DNA of 32,058 nucleotides from Streptacidiphilus pinicola (lineage in GTDB: Bacteria; Actinomycetota; Actinomycetes; Streptomycetales; Streptomycetaceae), in the NCBI RefSeq assembly GCF_003258295.1, contig NZ_QKYN01000085.1:1-32058 (forward strand), in the 5' to 3' direction. Position numbers and translations under genes: made by a program. Shown piece by piece: positions 16,703 to 25,851 of this stretch (its first letter is position 1; each line of letters starts with the position of its first letter). Below the pieces are notes generated by a model. It was not told where the DNA came from. It ran no database searches and was given only the letters and a program-made list of their open reading frames with translations.

Positions 16703-17464
16703 ATGGAGAGCACCCACGCAAGCTTGCTGACCGGGCGGAAAGCCCTGGTCACCGGCGCGGCCAGCGGGATCGGCCGAGCCTGCGCGCACGCCCTCGCCGA
16801 GGCGGGCGCCGCGGTCTACGTCGTCGACCGGGCCGCCGAGGCCGCCAAGGAGGTCGCTGAGGAGATCGGCGGCACCGCCCTGGTGGTGGACCTCTCGGAC
16901 GCGGCAGCGGTGGACGCCCTCCCCGACGACGCCGACATCGTCGTCAACAACGCCGGGCTCCAGCACGTCGCCCCGCTCCACGAGTTCCCGCCCGAGCTGT
17001 TCACCCTGATCCAGCGGGTCATGGTCGAGGCCCCGTTCCGGATCGTCCGCCGCACCCTGCCGCACATGTACGCGGCCGGCTGGGGCCGGATCGTCAACAT
17101 CTCCTCCGTGCACGGGCTGCGCGCCAGCGCCTACAAGTCCGCCTACGTGACCGCGAAGCACGCCCTCGAAGGCCTGAGCAAGGTGATCGCCCTGGAGGGC
17201 GCCCCGCACGGGGTCACCAGCAACTGCGTCAACCCCGGCTACGTCCGCACCCCTCTGGTCGAGGGTCAGATCGCCGCCCAGGCCGAGGCCCACGGCATCT
17301 CCGCGGACGACGTGGTGGACCGGATCCTGCTCGACCGCACAGCGATCAAGCGCCTGATCGAGCCCGAGGAGGTCGCCGCCGCCGTCCTGTGGCTGTGCGC
17401 CCCCGCCGCGGCCGGTATCACCGGCACATCCCTCCCCATGGACGGCGGCTGGACCGCCCGCTGA
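16703..17464 (+). CDS. 3-hydroxybutyrate dehydrogenase (SDR family)
   Basis: A 253-residue classical short-chain dehydrogenase that should oxidise (R)-3-hydroxybutyrate to acetoacetate with NAD. The cofactor motif TGAASGIG is near residue 17, NNAG at about 88, and the catalytic Ser and Tyr-x-x-x-Lys are visible in NISSVHGLRA and SAYVTAKHALEGL. The stretch HGLRASAYKSAYVTAKHALE, followed by KVIALEGA, is characteristic of the 3-hydroxybutyrate dehydrogenase (BdhA) subgroup, as are NCVNPGYVRTPLV and the late LPMDGGWTAR. ATG 16703 follows a TAGCGT -10-like hexamer by eight bases, so a leaderless start is possible; an upstream in-frame extension is implausible. It is followed 57 bp later by an MHS symporter gene. 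Confidence 0.9.
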   Translation: MESTHASLLTGRKALVTGAASGIGRACAHALAEAGAAVYVVDRAAEAAKEVAEEIGGTALVVDLSDAAAVDALPDDADIVVNNAGLQHVAPLHEFPPELFTLIQRVMVEAPFRIVRRTLPHMYAAGWGRIVNISSVHGLRASAYKSAYVTAKHALEGLSKVIALEGAPHGVTSNCVNPGYVRTPLVEGQIAAQAEAHGISADDVVDRILLDRTAIKRLIEPEEVAAAVLWLCAPAAAGITGTSLPMDGGWTAR

Positions 17465-17521
17465 CGCACCGCCACCGACGCACCACCCGATCCCCCACCC
17501 CCAACGGAAGGCCCCATCGCC

Positions 17522-18862
17522 GTGGCAACCGAAACCACCCCCACCCAGGCCTCGCCTGAGGCGCGCGTCCCCAGAGGTCTCGCCAGGGTCGTCGCCGCCA
17601 GCCTCGTCGGCACGACGATCGAGTGGTACGACTACTTCCTCTACGGCTCCGCCGCCGCCCTCGTCTTCGACAAGGTCTTCTTCCCGACGACGGACCCGCT
17701 GACCGGCACCCTGCTCTCCTTCCTCACCTACGCGATCGGCTTCGCCGCCCGCCCGGTCGGCGCGCTGGTCTTCGGCCACTACGGCGACCGGCTCGGCCGC
17801 AAACGGCTGCTGGTGGTCAGCCTGCTGATGATGGGTGTGGCGACCACCCTGATCGGCTGCGTCCCCGGCTACGACACGCTCGGCGTGGCCGCGCCGATCC
17901 TGCTGACGGTGCTCCGGCTGGTCCAGGGATTCGCCCTCGGCGGCGAGTGGGGCGGCGCGGTGCTGCTGGTCTCCGAGCACGGCGATGCGAAACGCCGAGG
18001 CTTCTGGGCGTCCTGGCCGCAGGGCGGCGCGCCGCTGGGCAACCTGCTGGCGGTGGGCGTGCTGTCGCTGATGACGACCCTCCAGCCCGACTCCGCCTTC
18101 GTCGCGTGGGGCTGGCGCATCCCGTTCCTGCTCTCCGGGGTGCTGGTCGCGGTCGGTCTGTGGATCCGGCTGGGCGTCGACGAGTCCCCGCTGTTCCAGG
18201 AGGCCCGCCGCCGCGCCGAGGCCCGCGCCGCCGAGGGCGAGCCGGAGCAGCCGCCGCTGCTCGCCGTGCTGCGGCACCACTGGCGCGACGTCCTGGTCGC
18301 CATCGGCGCCCGGATGGCCGAGAACATCTCGTACTACGTGATCGTCACCTTCGTGCTCACGTACTGCGTCGACCATCTGAAGATCGAGAAGCAGACCGCG
18401 CTGAACGCGGTGCTGATCGGCTCGGCGATCCAGTTCTGCCTGATCCCCGTCTTCGGGGCGCTCTCGGACCGGTTCGGCCGCAAGCCCGTCTACCTCGTCG
18501 GCGCGGTCGGCACGGGGGCGTGGGCGTGGGCCTTCTTCGCCCTGCTGGACACCAAGTCTTTCCCCGCGCTCGTCCTGTCGGTGACGGTCGGCCTGGTCTT
18601 CCACAGCGCCATGTACGCCCCGCAGGCGGCCTTCTTCTCCGAGCTGTTCCAGACCCGGATGCGCTTCTCGGGCGCCTCCATCGGCGCCCAGTTCGCCTCG
18701 GTCGCCGCCGGCGCCCCGGCCCCGCTGATCGCGGTCGCGCTGCTGAAGAGCTACGGCACCTCGACGCCGATCTCGGTCTACGTCACCCTGGCGGCCGTCG
18801 TGACCGTGGTGGCGCTGCTCTTCGCCCGCGAGACCCGGGGAGGGGAGCTGGACGAGGCGTGA
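17522..18862 (+). CDS. MFS transporter, metabolite:H+ symporter (MHS) family
   Basis: A 446-residue proton-coupled symporter of the MHS family (KgtP, ProP, ShiA, PcaT relatives), located in the cytoplasmic membrane. Signatures are GTTIEWYDYFLYGSAAALVF at the first membrane segment and FGHYGDRLGRKRLL, the loop 2-3 MFS motif. GGEWGGAVLLVSEH and ALSDRFGRKPVYLVG are also typical. About twelve hydrophobic segments are present. GTG 17522 has GGAAGG at 17506-17511, ten bases upstream. Its position between 3-hydroxybutyrate dehydrogenase and a PucR regulator suggests a carboxylate such as 3-hydroxybutyrate as substrate; this is inference, since the MHS family covers many organic acids and osmolytes. 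Confidence 0.92.
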   Translation: MATETTPTQASPEARVPRGLARVVAASLVGTTIEWYDYFLYGSAAALVFDKVFFPTTDPLTGTLLSFLTYAIGFAARPVGALVFGHYGDRLGRKRLLVVSLLMMGVATTLIGCVPGYDTLGVAAPILLTVLRLVQGFALGGEWGGAVLLVSEHGDAKRRGFWASWPQGGAPLGNLLAVGVLSLMTTLQPDSAFVAWGWRIPFLLSGVLVAVGLWIRLGVDESPLFQEARRRAEARAAEGEPEQPPLLAVLRHHWRDVLVAIGARMAENISYYVIVTFVLTYCVDHLKIEKQTALNAVLIGSAIQFCLIPVFGALSDRFGRKPVYLVGAVGTGAWAWAFFALLDTKSFPALVLSVTVGLVFHSAMYAPQAAFFSELFQTRMRFSGASIGAQFASVAAGAPAPLIAVALLKSYGTSTPISVYVTLAAVVTVVALLFARETRGGELDEA

Positions 18863-20823
18863 CAGCCCCGCCGGCTCCTGCGACGATGGCCCGCACCATG
18901 CCCGAAGAGACCGTCCCGCACTCCCCGGAGACCCACCCCGCCGAGCGGCTGCTGCGGCTGCTGGCCGGGGGCGCGTCCGCCGAGGAGCTCGGCGAGGCCG
19001 GAGCCGGCGCCCCCGGCTCCGCCGCGCAGGCCCTGCGTGTCCACCGCACGCTGGCCCAGCACCGACGCCGCGAGGCACAGCTGACGGCGCTCTTCGACAC
19101 CGCCACCGACCTGGCCGCCTCCCGCGACGTGGACGCCGTGCTGCAGGCCATCGTCCGCCGGGCCCGGCTGCTGCTGGGCACCGACCTTGCCTACCTCACC
19201 CTGCCGGACGAGGAGGCCGGTGACACGTATATGCGAGTCACCGACGGGTCCGTCTCGCCGCTGTTCCAGACCCTGCGTCTGGAACTCGGCGAGGGGCTCG
19301 GCGGCCTCGTCGCGCAGACGTCCCGCCCCTACGCCACACCCGACTACCGCACCGACGCCCGGTTCCACCACACCCGCAACATCGACGCGGGCGTCCTGGA
19401 CGAGGGCCTGGTGGCCATCCTGGGCGTGCCGCTGCTGCTGGAGAAGCAGGTCATCGGCGTGCTGTTCGCCGCCGACCGCAATCCGAGACCGTTCTCGCCC
19501 GACGAGGTGGCGCTGCTGTGCACGCTGGCCGCCCACGCGGCCATCGCGATCGACACCGCCCGCGCCCTGGACGACACCCGGGCGGCGTTGGCGGACCTCG
19601 CCGCCGCCAACGACGTCATCCGCGCCCACTCGGCCGCGATGCAGCGCGCCGAGGAAGCCCACGACCGGCTCACGGACCTCGTGCTGCGCGGCGGCGAGGT
19701 GCCCGCGGTCGCCGAGGCGGTCTCCGCCCTGCTAGGCGGCGGCATCGCGGTGCTGGACCCCGACGGCCGACGGCTCGCCGGGGAGCCGTGCCGGCTCGAC
19801 GTGAGCGCCTTGGTGGCCGAGTCCCGCGCGACCGGGCGTGCCGTCGACGCGGACGGCCGCTGGGTCTGCGCCGTGCTGGCCGGCCAGGAGCTGCTCGGCA
19901 GCCTGGTACTGACGGGGCGTCCGGGGCTGGAGGACGCCGACCGCCGCCTGTTCGAGCGGGCGAGCGTGGTCACGGCGCTGCTGCTCCTGCTGCGCCGCTC
20001 CGTGGCCGAGGCGGAGAACCGGGTCCGCGGCGAACTGCTGACGGACCTGCTGGACAGTCCGCACCGCGACCCGGCCGGGCTGATCCAGCGCGGCCTGCGC
20101 CTCGGCGTCGACCTGCGCCGCCCTCATGTGCTGCTCGCCGCTCGCGCCTCCGGCGCCGCCGGCCCCGCCGGTGCAGCAGCCACCCGCGGCCGCCTGGCCG
20201 GCGCCGCGACCCGGCTGCTCTTCGGCCGCGGCGGGATCAGCGCCGAGCACGGCGACGGTGTCGTGCTCCTGCTCCCTGTCGACGCCGAGTCCCGTTCAGC
20301 CGAGCCCCGTTCAGTCGAGTCCCGTTCAGCCGAGTCCACCTCGGCGGTGGCGGCTGGGGCCGCTGCGCAGCTCTCCCAGCTCACCGGCGCCCCGGTCACC
20401 GTGGGGGCGGCCGGCCCGGTGGGCGGCGTCGCCGAGCTGGCGACCGCCCATGCCGAGGCCCTGCGGACTCTGCGCGCGCTGTGCGCCCTCGGCCGTGAGG
20501 GCGACGGGGCCTGTGCGACCGACCTGGGGTTCCTCGGGGTCCTGCTCGGCGAGGGCCACGACGTACGGGGCTTTGTCCAGGAGACCCTCGGCCCGCTGCT
20601 CGCCTACGACGCCCGACGCGGCACGGAACTCGTCCGCACCCTGGACGCCTACTTCGCCTGCGGCGGGAGCCTCACCCGGGCGAAGGACGAGCTCCACGTG
20701 CACGTCAACACCGTGGTCCAGCGCCTGGACCGGGTGGAGGCGCTGCTCGGTCGGGACTGGAACCACCCCGAGCGGGCCCTGGAACTCCAGCTGGCCCTGC
20801 GCCTGCACCTGCTGACCCGCTAG
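18859..20823 (+). CDS. GAF-domain PucR/CdaR-type transcriptional regulator
   Basis: A regulator of up to 654 residues. An N-terminal GAF domain (about residues 70-230; LFDTATDLAASRDVDAVLQAIVRRARLLLGTDLAYLTL; LGVPLLLEKQVIGVLFAADR) probably binds a small ligand. A short coiled linker follows, then a variable middle and a C-terminal PucR helix-turn-helix (LVRTLDAYFACGGSLTRAKDELHVHVNTVVQRLDRVEALLG). GTG 18859 overlaps the MHS stop (GTGA), with GGGGAG upstream; ATG 18886 and ATG 18898 are alternatives giving 645 or 641 residues. As the last gene of the module it likely controls the dehydrogenase and transporter genes. A 3 x 15-bp duplication adds a charged SRSAE-type stretch. Confidence 0.88.
   Translation: MTAPPAPATMARTMPEETVPHSPETHPAERLLRLLAGGASAEELGEAGAGAPGSAAQALRVHRTLAQHRRREAQLTALFDTATDLAASRDVDAVLQAIVRRARLLLGTDLAYLTLPDEEAGDTYMRVTDGSVSPLFQTLRLELGEGLGGLVAQTSRPYATPDYRTDARFHHTRNIDAGVLDEGLVAILGVPLLLEKQVIGVLFAADRNPRPFSPDEVALLCTLAAHAAIAIDTARALDDTRAALADLAAANDVIRAHSAAMQRAEEAHDRLTDLVLRGGEVPAVAEAVSALLGGGIAVLDPDGRRLAGEPCRLDVSALVAESRATGRAVDADGRWVCAVLAGQELLGSLVLTGRPGLEDADRRLFERASVVTALLLLLRRSVAEAENRVRGELLTDLLDSPHRDPAGLIQRGLRLGVDLRRPHVLLAARASGAAGPAGAAATRGRLAGAATRLLFGRGGISAEHGDGVVLLLPVDAESRSAEPRSVESRSAESTSAVAAGAAAQLSQLTGAPVTVGAAGPVGGVAELATAHAEALRTLRALCALGREGDGACATDLGFLGVLLGEGHDVRGFVQETLGPLLAYDARRGTELVRTLDAYFACGGSLTRAKDELHVHVNTVVQRLDRVEALLGRDWNHPERALELQLALRLHLLTR
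20287..20331. repeat. 3 x 15-bp tandem repeat in the PucR-type gene
   Basis: GAGTCCCGTTCAGCC at 20287-20301 and 20317-20331 flank a copy with two differences at 20302-20316. It is in frame and encodes ESRSA-EPRSV-ESRSA between the GAF and helix-turn-helix parts. Confidence 0.85.
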
Positions 20824-20835
20824 GCGGCCGCGGAC

Positions 20836-21420
20836 TCAACCAGCTGCCAGGCCCCGGAGCACCAGCCCGACCACCGCGTGGAACTCGTCGTCTACCCCGG
20901 GACGGGACCACTCACCCGAGTACCCCGGGTCGTGGTAGTGGGCCGTGGCCTGGAAGACCACGTGACCCAGCTCCCCCGGATCACCCGAGGCGAAGGAGCC
21001 GCGCTCCTGTCCCTCGACGATGATCTCGGCCAGCTGCGCCTCCAGGCCGCTGACATGCTCCGCGATCAGCTCACTGTTCTCGCCCACCAGCACCTGGTAG
21101 GTGGCGAAGAGCTCCGGGTCGGCCAAGGCCTTCTCCTGCTTGGCCCGGAACAGGGCGGCCAACCAGAGCCGCAGCCGCTCCCCCGGCTCCTCGGGGCCGG
21201 CGGCGATGCCGGGCAGTGCGGCGTGCGCCCGGTCGAGCCAGCGACGGGTGACCGCGCCCCGCAGCGCGGCCTTGCTGGGGAAGTGGCGGTACACCGTGCC
21301 GTGACTGACCCCCAGCGCCCGGGCGACGTCGACGACCGTGGCCTTGCCCGGGCCGTACCGCCGCAGGACATCCTCCGCGGCCGCGAGGATGTCCTCGGGG
21401 GTGAGTGCTGCCTCCGCCAT
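20836..21420 (-). CDS. TetR family transcriptional regulator
   Basis: A 194-residue TetR-type repressor. The N-terminal DNA-binding domain is clear (LTPEDILAAAEDVLRRYGPGKATVVDVARALGVSHGTVYRHFPSKAALRGAV, with the recognition helix around SHGTVYRHF). The ligand-binding half is all-helical and divergent. ATG 21420 gives a standard TetR start; the open frame extends upstream into the aldo/keto reductase 3' end, which is unlikely to be used. It lies 82 bp downstream of the aldo/keto reductase gene on the same strand, so it may be cotranscribed and act on the 22-bp palindrome in front of that gene. Its stop is 12 bp from the convergent PucR-type stop, with no clear terminator between. Confidence 0.92.
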   Translation of the reverse strand: MAEAALTPEDILAAAEDVLRRYGPGKATVVDVARALGVSHGTVYRHFPSKAALRGAVTRRWLDRAHAALPGIAAGPEEPGERLRLWLAALFRAKQEKALADPELFATYQVLVGENSELIAEHVSGLEAQLAEIIVEGQERGSFASGDPGELGHVVFQATAHYHDPGYSGEWSRPGVDDEFHAVVGLVLRGLAAG

Positions 21421-21502
21421 CGCCTCTTGCCACTCCCGTAGCTGCTCGTCCCGTAGCTTCTCGCCGGCCCGCACAGTGCCGCCCAGCTGCCTGCCTGCTG
21501 GC

Positions 21503-22516
<1,014 letters not shown>

Positions 22517-22522
22517 GCCTCG

Positions 22523-22551
22523 AGTATGCAAGATGGGCTGACAGATTTCAA
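22523..22551 (-). promoter_or_regulatory. Promoter of the aldo/keto reductase-TetR unit
   Basis: On the minus strand a TTGAAA -35 box (22551-22546) and a CATACT -10 box (22528-22523) are separated by exactly 17 bp. The -10 ends six bases before the ATG, implying a nearly leaderless transcript. Confidence 0.6.
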
Positions 22552-22560
22552 TATCTGTCA
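22539..22560. promoter_or_regulatory. 22-bp palindrome, probable TetR operator
   Basis: TGACAGAT-N6-ATCTGTCA is a perfect 8-bp inverted repeat with a 6-bp centre. It covers the TTGAAA -35 box of the aldo/keto reductase promoter, so a bound repressor would block RNA polymerase. The TetR protein encoded downstream of the reductase is the obvious candidate ligand (inference). It also lies 94 bp upstream of lipB. Confidence 0.65.
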
Positions 22561-22653
22561 CTCGTTCCGGCGAACCTCCCTCCTGGGGCCGGGGGAACAG
22601 CGAGCCCGGTCGTACAGTTGCGTGGAGCAGGACGACAGAAAGCGAGGCACCCA

Positions 22654-23535
22654 GTGGCCACGGAAACGGGCAGCGCGGCCGGCGGCGACGTGGTCGTGGA
22701 CGCCGCCGGCGACCTCCTCGGCGACCCCGCCAGCGACCCCGCCAGCGACACCGTCGGCGACCTGCGGTTCGTCCACGTCGGCGTCGGCGAGCGCACCGTC
22801 CCCTACGAGGAGGCGCTGGAAGAGCAGCTGCGCCTGCACGCCCTGCGCGTCGCGGACGAGATCCCGGACACCGTGCTGCTGCTGGAACACCAGGCGGTCT
22901 ACACGGCCGGTCGCCGCACCCGCCCCGAGGACCGCCCGCTCGACGGCACCCCGGTCGTCGAGGTCACCCGCGGCGGCGAGATCACCTGGCACGGCCCCGG
23001 CCAGCTGGTCGGCTACCCGATCATCAAGCTGACCGAACCGATGGACGTCGTCGCGTACGTGCGCCGCCTCGAGGAGGTGCTGATCCGCGCCTGCTCCGAG
23101 TTCGGCATCGAGGGCAACCGGGTCGAGGGCCGCAGCGGCGTCTGGAAGCTGGGCCAGGAGATACCCGGGGCCCGGGTCGACGAGTCCCAGGTGGTGAACA
23201 TCGGCGCGCTCACACTGCGCATGGGCGCCAAGCTCGGCCTGGACCCCCGCATGGCCGGGCCCGAGTACGCGCCCTCCAACGCCGGCCAGCGCGGCGCGGA
23301 CCGCAAACTGGCCGCCATCGGCGTCCGCGTCGCCCGCGGCGTGACCATGCACGGCTTCGCGCTCAACTGCAATCCGGACCTGACCGCGTTCGACCGGATC
23401 ATCCCCTGCGGCATCCGCGACGCCGGCGTCGCCTCGCTCAGCTCCGAGCTCGGCCGCGACGTCCCGGTCGCCGAGGCGCTGCCCGTCGTGGAGCGCCACT
23501 TCGCCGAGCTGTTCGCCCGCACCACCACAGCCTGA
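22654..23535 (+). CDS. lipB: Octanoyltransferase LipB
   Basis: A 293-residue lipoyl(octanoyl) transferase that moves octanoate from acyl carrier protein to lipoyl domains. The signature [18 protein letters not shown] (about 106-123) is intact. The catalytic Lys218 ([11 protein letters not shown]) and the nucleophile Cys252 ([11 protein letters not shown]) are present. Between VWKLG and DRK there is a segment of about 50 residues including [12 protein letters not shown] that is absent from Escherichia coli LipB; I believe it is usual in streptomycetes. The N-terminal 35 residues are low-complexity ([10 protein letters not shown]) and come from a 12-bp duplication. GTG 22654 has GAGG six bases upstream. 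lipA follows after 113 bp; their product modifies the E2 at the left edge. Confidence 0.96.
   Translation: MATETGSAAGGDVVVDAAGDLLGDPASDPASDTVGDLRFVHVGVGERTVPYEEALEEQLRLHALRVADEIPDTVLLLEHQAVYTAGRRTRPEDRPLDGTPVVEVTRGGEITWHGPGQLVGYPIIKLTEPMDVVAYVRRLEEVLIRACSEFGIEGNRVEGRSGVWKLGQEIPGARVDESQVVNIGALTLRMGAKLGLDPRMAGPEYAPSNAGQRGADRKLAAIGVRVARGVTMHGFALNCNPDLTAFDRIIPCGIRDAGVASLSSELGRDVPVAEALPVVERHFAELFARTTTA
22721..22744. repeat. 2 x 12-bp tandem duplication in lipB
   Basis: GCGACCCCGCCA is repeated at 22721-22732 and 22733-22744, followed by a partial third unit. It is in frame and encodes the DPASDPASD stretch ahead of the LipB catalytic domain. Confidence 0.75.
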
Positions 23536-23579
23536 GTCGACCAGCCCTCTCAACGGGCTCAGTCTCTGAACCGACTCAG
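23532..23579 (+). other. Nested inverted repeats between lipB and lipA
   Basis: CTGAGTCG (23532-23539, overlapping the lipB stop) pairs with CGACTCAG (23572-23579). Inside, AGCCC (23543-23547) pairs with GGGCT (23555-23559). It may be a weak terminator or attenuator. TACCCT at 23606-23611 could be a -10 box for a separate lipA transcript. Confidence 0.35.
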
Positions 23580-23648
23580 CCGTCCGACCCACCCGACCGC
23601 AGGCGTACCCTAGGGGACGCACTGGATTTCGAAGATAGGGAGCCGCAC

Positions 23649-24605
23649 GTGTCCGCTGTCGCACCCGACGGCAGGAAGCTGCTGCGTCTGGAGGTCCGCA
23701 ACAGCGAGACCCCGATCGAGCGCAAGCCCGAGTGGATCAAGACCCGGGCGAAGATGGGCCCCGAGTACACCGCTCTGCAGTCGCTGGTAAAGAGTGAGGG
23801 TCTGCACACCGTCTGTCAGGAGGCGGGCTGCCCCAACATCTTCGAATGCTGGGAGGACCGCGAGGCCACCTTCCTCATCGGTGGTGACCAGTGCACCCGC
23901 CGCTGCGACTTCTGCCAGATCGACACCGGCAAGCCCGCCGAGTTCGACCGGGACGAGCCGCGTCGCGTCGCCGAGTCCGTGGTCACCATGGACCTCAACT
24001 ACGCCACCATCACCGGTGTCGCCCGTGACGACCTGGAGGACGGCGGGGCCTGGCTCTACGCCGAGACGGTCCGCCAGATCCACGCCATGACGGCCGACCG
24101 AGCCGCCGGCCGCACCGGCGTCGAGCTGCTGATCCCGGACTTCAACGCCGTCCCGGAGCAGCTGGACGAGGTCTTCTCCTCGCGCCCCGAGGTGCTGGCG
24201 CACAACCTGGAGACGGTCCCGCGCATCTTCAAGCGGATCCGTCCCGCCTTCCGCTACGAGCGTTCGCTCAAGGTCATCACCGAGGCCCGCGCGGCCGGGC
24301 TGGTCACCAAGTCGAACCTGATCCTCGGCATGGGCGAGACCCGCGAGGAGGTCAGCGAGGCGCTGCGCGACCTGCACGAGGCGGGCTGCGAGCTGATCAC
24401 CATCACCCAGTACCTGCGGCCCTCGCCGCGGCACCACCCCGTGGAGCGCTGGGTCAAGCCGCAGGAGTTCGTCGAGCTCCAGGCGGAGGCCGAGGAGATC
24501 GGCTACGCCGGTGTCATGTCCGGCCCGCTCGTCCGCTCCTCCTACCGCGCAGGTCGCCTGTACCGGCAGGCTCTGGAGCGCCGAGGCGCGACCGCCGCTC
24601 TCTGA
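23649..24605 (+). CDS. lipA: Lipoyl synthase LipA
   Basis: A 318-residue radical SAM enzyme that inserts two sulfur atoms into octanoyl-lysine of lipoyl domains. Both clusters are complete: the auxiliary [4Fe-4S] ligands Cys56, Cys61, Cys67 (C-x4-C-x5-C) and the radical SAM ligands Cys82, Cys86, Cys89 (C-x3-C-x2-C). The C-terminal RSSY, whose first serine ligates the auxiliary cluster, is at about residue 296. Other conserved stretches are [13 protein letters not shown] and [18 protein letters not shown] 23649 has GGGAG six bases upstream. A strong hairpin follows the gene. Length and motifs are normal for the family. Confidence 0.97.
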   Translation: MSAVAPDGRKLLRLEVRNSETPIERKPEWIKTRAKMGPEYTALQSLVKSEGLHTVCQEAGCPNIFECWEDREATFLIGGDQCTRRCDFCQIDTGKPAEFDRDEPRRVAESVVTMDLNYATITGVARDDLEDGGAWLYAETVRQIHAMTADRAAGRTGVELLIPDFNAVPEQLDEVFSSRPEVLAHNLETVPRIFKRIRPAFRYERSLKVITEARAAGLVTKSNLILGMGETREEVSEALRDLHEAGCELITITQYLRPSPRHHPVERWVKPQEFVELQAEAEEIGYAGVMSGPLVRSSYRAGRLYRQALERRGATAAL

Positions 24606-24640
24606 GCGCGAGCCGGTCAGCGCGTGGGGCCGGAGGGGTG

Positions 24641-24686
24641 CCCGTGAAAGGTGTGCCTGTGATGTCAGTCGCATGCCTTTCACGGG
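24641..24686 (+). terminator. Terminator hairpin after lipA
   Basis: CCCGTGAAAGG (24641-24651) pairs perfectly with CCTTTCACGGG (24676-24686). The stem continues inward with two G-U and three further Watson-Crick pairs, and GGGTTTG follows. It lies 35 bp after the lipA stop. Confidence 0.85.
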
Positions 24687-24762
24687 GGTTTGACCGAGTG
24701 GTCACGGCGCGGTAACACCAAGTGGTGAAGATGGCGTGGTAGTCCAAGGGGAGAAGGTCACC

Positions 24763-24933
24763 ATGCAACTCGCTCATAACGTCGCTTCCGCCTTGCGCAT
24801 GGCTGAGTCGGTGTTGTTCGGCGGCGGCCAGCAGACGGCGCGCCGCAACGCCTGGGACGCCGTCTGCGAGAACCGCCGACTCGCCCGTGACCGCCAGGAG
24901 AGCGAGCGCGTGCTGCTGCGCGCCGTGCGCTGA
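24763..24933 (+). CDS. Small conserved hypothetical protein
   Basis: A 56-residue basic, probably helical protein (MQLAHNVASALRMAESVLFGGGQQTARRNAWDAVCENRRLARDR...). I recognise no domain. Support for coding comes from a good RBS (GGGGAG and AGAAGG upstream, spacing about five), streptomycete-like third-position GC and its location between lipA and the DUF4191 gene, where streptomycete genomes commonly carry a short gene. ATG 24763 is preferred to the upstream in-frame GTG at 24736, because the RBS lies between them. A single Cys and a GGGQQ turn are the only notable features. The 104-bp gap after it holds a 2 x 14-bp duplication. Confidence 0.7.
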   Translation: MQLAHNVASALRMAESVLFGGGQQTARRNAWDAVCENRRLARDRQESERVLLRAVR

Positions 24934-24939
24934 GGCCCC

Positions 24940-24967
24940 CGCGCATCACGACTCGCGCATCACGACT
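24940..24967. repeat. 2 x 14-bp tandem duplication, intergenic
   Basis: CGCGCATCACGACT is repeated exactly at 24940-24953 and 24954-24967, between the small protein gene and the DUF4191 gene. Confidence 0.8.
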
Positions 24968-24999
24968 GGGACACAGGCGGCGCTCCACCAGGACCAGGC

Positions 25000-25030
25000 T
25001 TGGGCAACCGCAGGTGCGGCCCCGTACCAT
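25000..25030 (+). promoter_or_regulatory. Candidate leaderless promoter of the DUF4191 gene
   Basis: TACCAT (25025-25030) matches TANNNT and ends seven bases before ATG 25038. TTGGGC (25000-25005) is a possible -35 box at a long 19-bp spacing. No Shine-Dalgarno is seen, consistent with a leaderless mRNA. Confidence 0.4.
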
Positions 25031-25037
25031 GAACCAC

Positions 25038-25727
25038 ATGGCGAGGCAGGAATCCACCAACAGCCCGGGACGGCTCTCCCAGATCCGTCAGGCATACACC
25101 ATGACCAAGCGGGTCGACCCGAAGATCGGTCTTATCGTCGCCGGCGTCGGGCTCGGCACCTTTGCGGTGCTCCTCGCCATCGGTTTCGCGATCGGACAGC
25201 CGATTTACCTCGGCATCCTGGGCTTCGTGCTCGGGCTGCTGGCGGCGGTCGTGGTCTTCGGCCGACGTGCCGAGAAGGCAGCGTTCGGTCAGCTCGAGGG
25301 TCAGCCCGGCGCAGCGGCCGCGGTGCTCAACAACATCAAGCGCGGCTGGAACATCCAGCTGGTCGTCGCGGCCAACCGCAACCAGGACGCCGTCCACCGC
25401 GCGGTGGGCCGCCCGGGCGTGGTCTTGATCGGCGAGGGCAACGTCAACCGCCTGCGCCCGATGATCGCGGCCGAGAAGCGCAAGATGAGCCGCATCGTGA
25501 ACCAGGCGCCGGTGATCGACGTCATCGTCGGCAACGACGAGGGCCAGGTCCCGCTCAACAAGCTGCAGACCCACCTCATGAAGCTGCCGCGCGTCATGTC
25601 CGGCGGCGAGGCCACCCAGATCGCCGACCGGCTGCGCGCCATGGGCGACCTGATGGCCAACGCCCCCATCCCGAAGGGTCCGCTCCCCAAGGGCTCGCGG
25701 ATGCCCAAGGGCGCCGGCCCCCGCTGA
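25038..25727 (+). CDS. DUF4191 integral membrane protein
   Basis: A 229-residue membrane protein of the actinobacterial DUF4191 family. A short cytoplasmic N-tail (QIRQAYTMTKRVDP) precedes two adjacent membrane segments (about residues 30-52 and 55-74) and a long soluble C-terminal domain (RRAEKAAFGQLEGQPGAAAAVLNNIKRGW..., AVGRPGVVLIGEG, LMKLPRVMSGGEATQIADRLRAMGD) ending in Pro/Lys/Gly-rich residues. The function of the family is unknown; it is often found between lipA and glnA in actinobacteria. ATG 25038 was chosen over ATG 25029 because of the -10 spacing and the MARQE start. A very strong hairpin follows. Confidence 0.9.
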   Translation: MARQESTNSPGRLSQIRQAYTMTKRVDPKIGLIVAGVGLGTFAVLLAIGFAIGQPIYLGILGFVLGLLAAVVVFGRRAEKAAFGQLEGQPGAAAAVLNNIKRGWNIQLVVAANRNQDAVHRAVGRPGVVLIGEGNVNRLRPMIAAEKRKMSRIVNQAPVIDVIVGNDEGQVPLNKLQTHLMKLPRVMSGGEATQIADRLRAMGDLMANAPIPKGPLPKGSRMPKGAGPR

Positions 25728-25765
25728 CTCGGCGACACCCGACCAAAACCCACCACTGGCAACAC

Positions 25766-25812
25766 CGAGGCCCCGGTGGCCGGCCCTCACGGGGTCGGCC
25801 ACCGGGGCCTCG
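25766..25812. terminator. Very strong bidirectional terminator
   Basis: A perfect 17-bp inverted repeat (25766-25782 with 25796-25812) has further pairing inside its 13-nt loop. It lies between the convergent DUF4191 and RDD genes. Confidence 0.9.
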
Positions 25813-25818
25813 TCGTAC

Positions 25819-25849
25819 GTGCATGCCCAGAGCCGTGCATGCGCAGAGC
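25819..25849. repeat. Imperfect direct repeat between convergent genes
   Basis: GTGCATGCCCAGAGC (25819-25833) and GTGCATGCGCAGAGC (25835-25849) differ at one base and are one base apart. Confidence 0.65.
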
Positions 25850-25851
25850 GA

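Noticed and set aside
17623-18858. In-frame upstream extension of the PucR-type gene through the transporter gene
   Set aside because: It lies out of frame within the MHS transporter, and its translation is low-complexity; the GAF-PucR protein starts at or after 18859.
23140-23300. Extra 50-residue segment in LipB as a novel insertion
   Set aside because: It keeps frame and catalytic motifs, and I recall a similar segment in other streptomycete LipB proteins, so it is probably lineage-typical.
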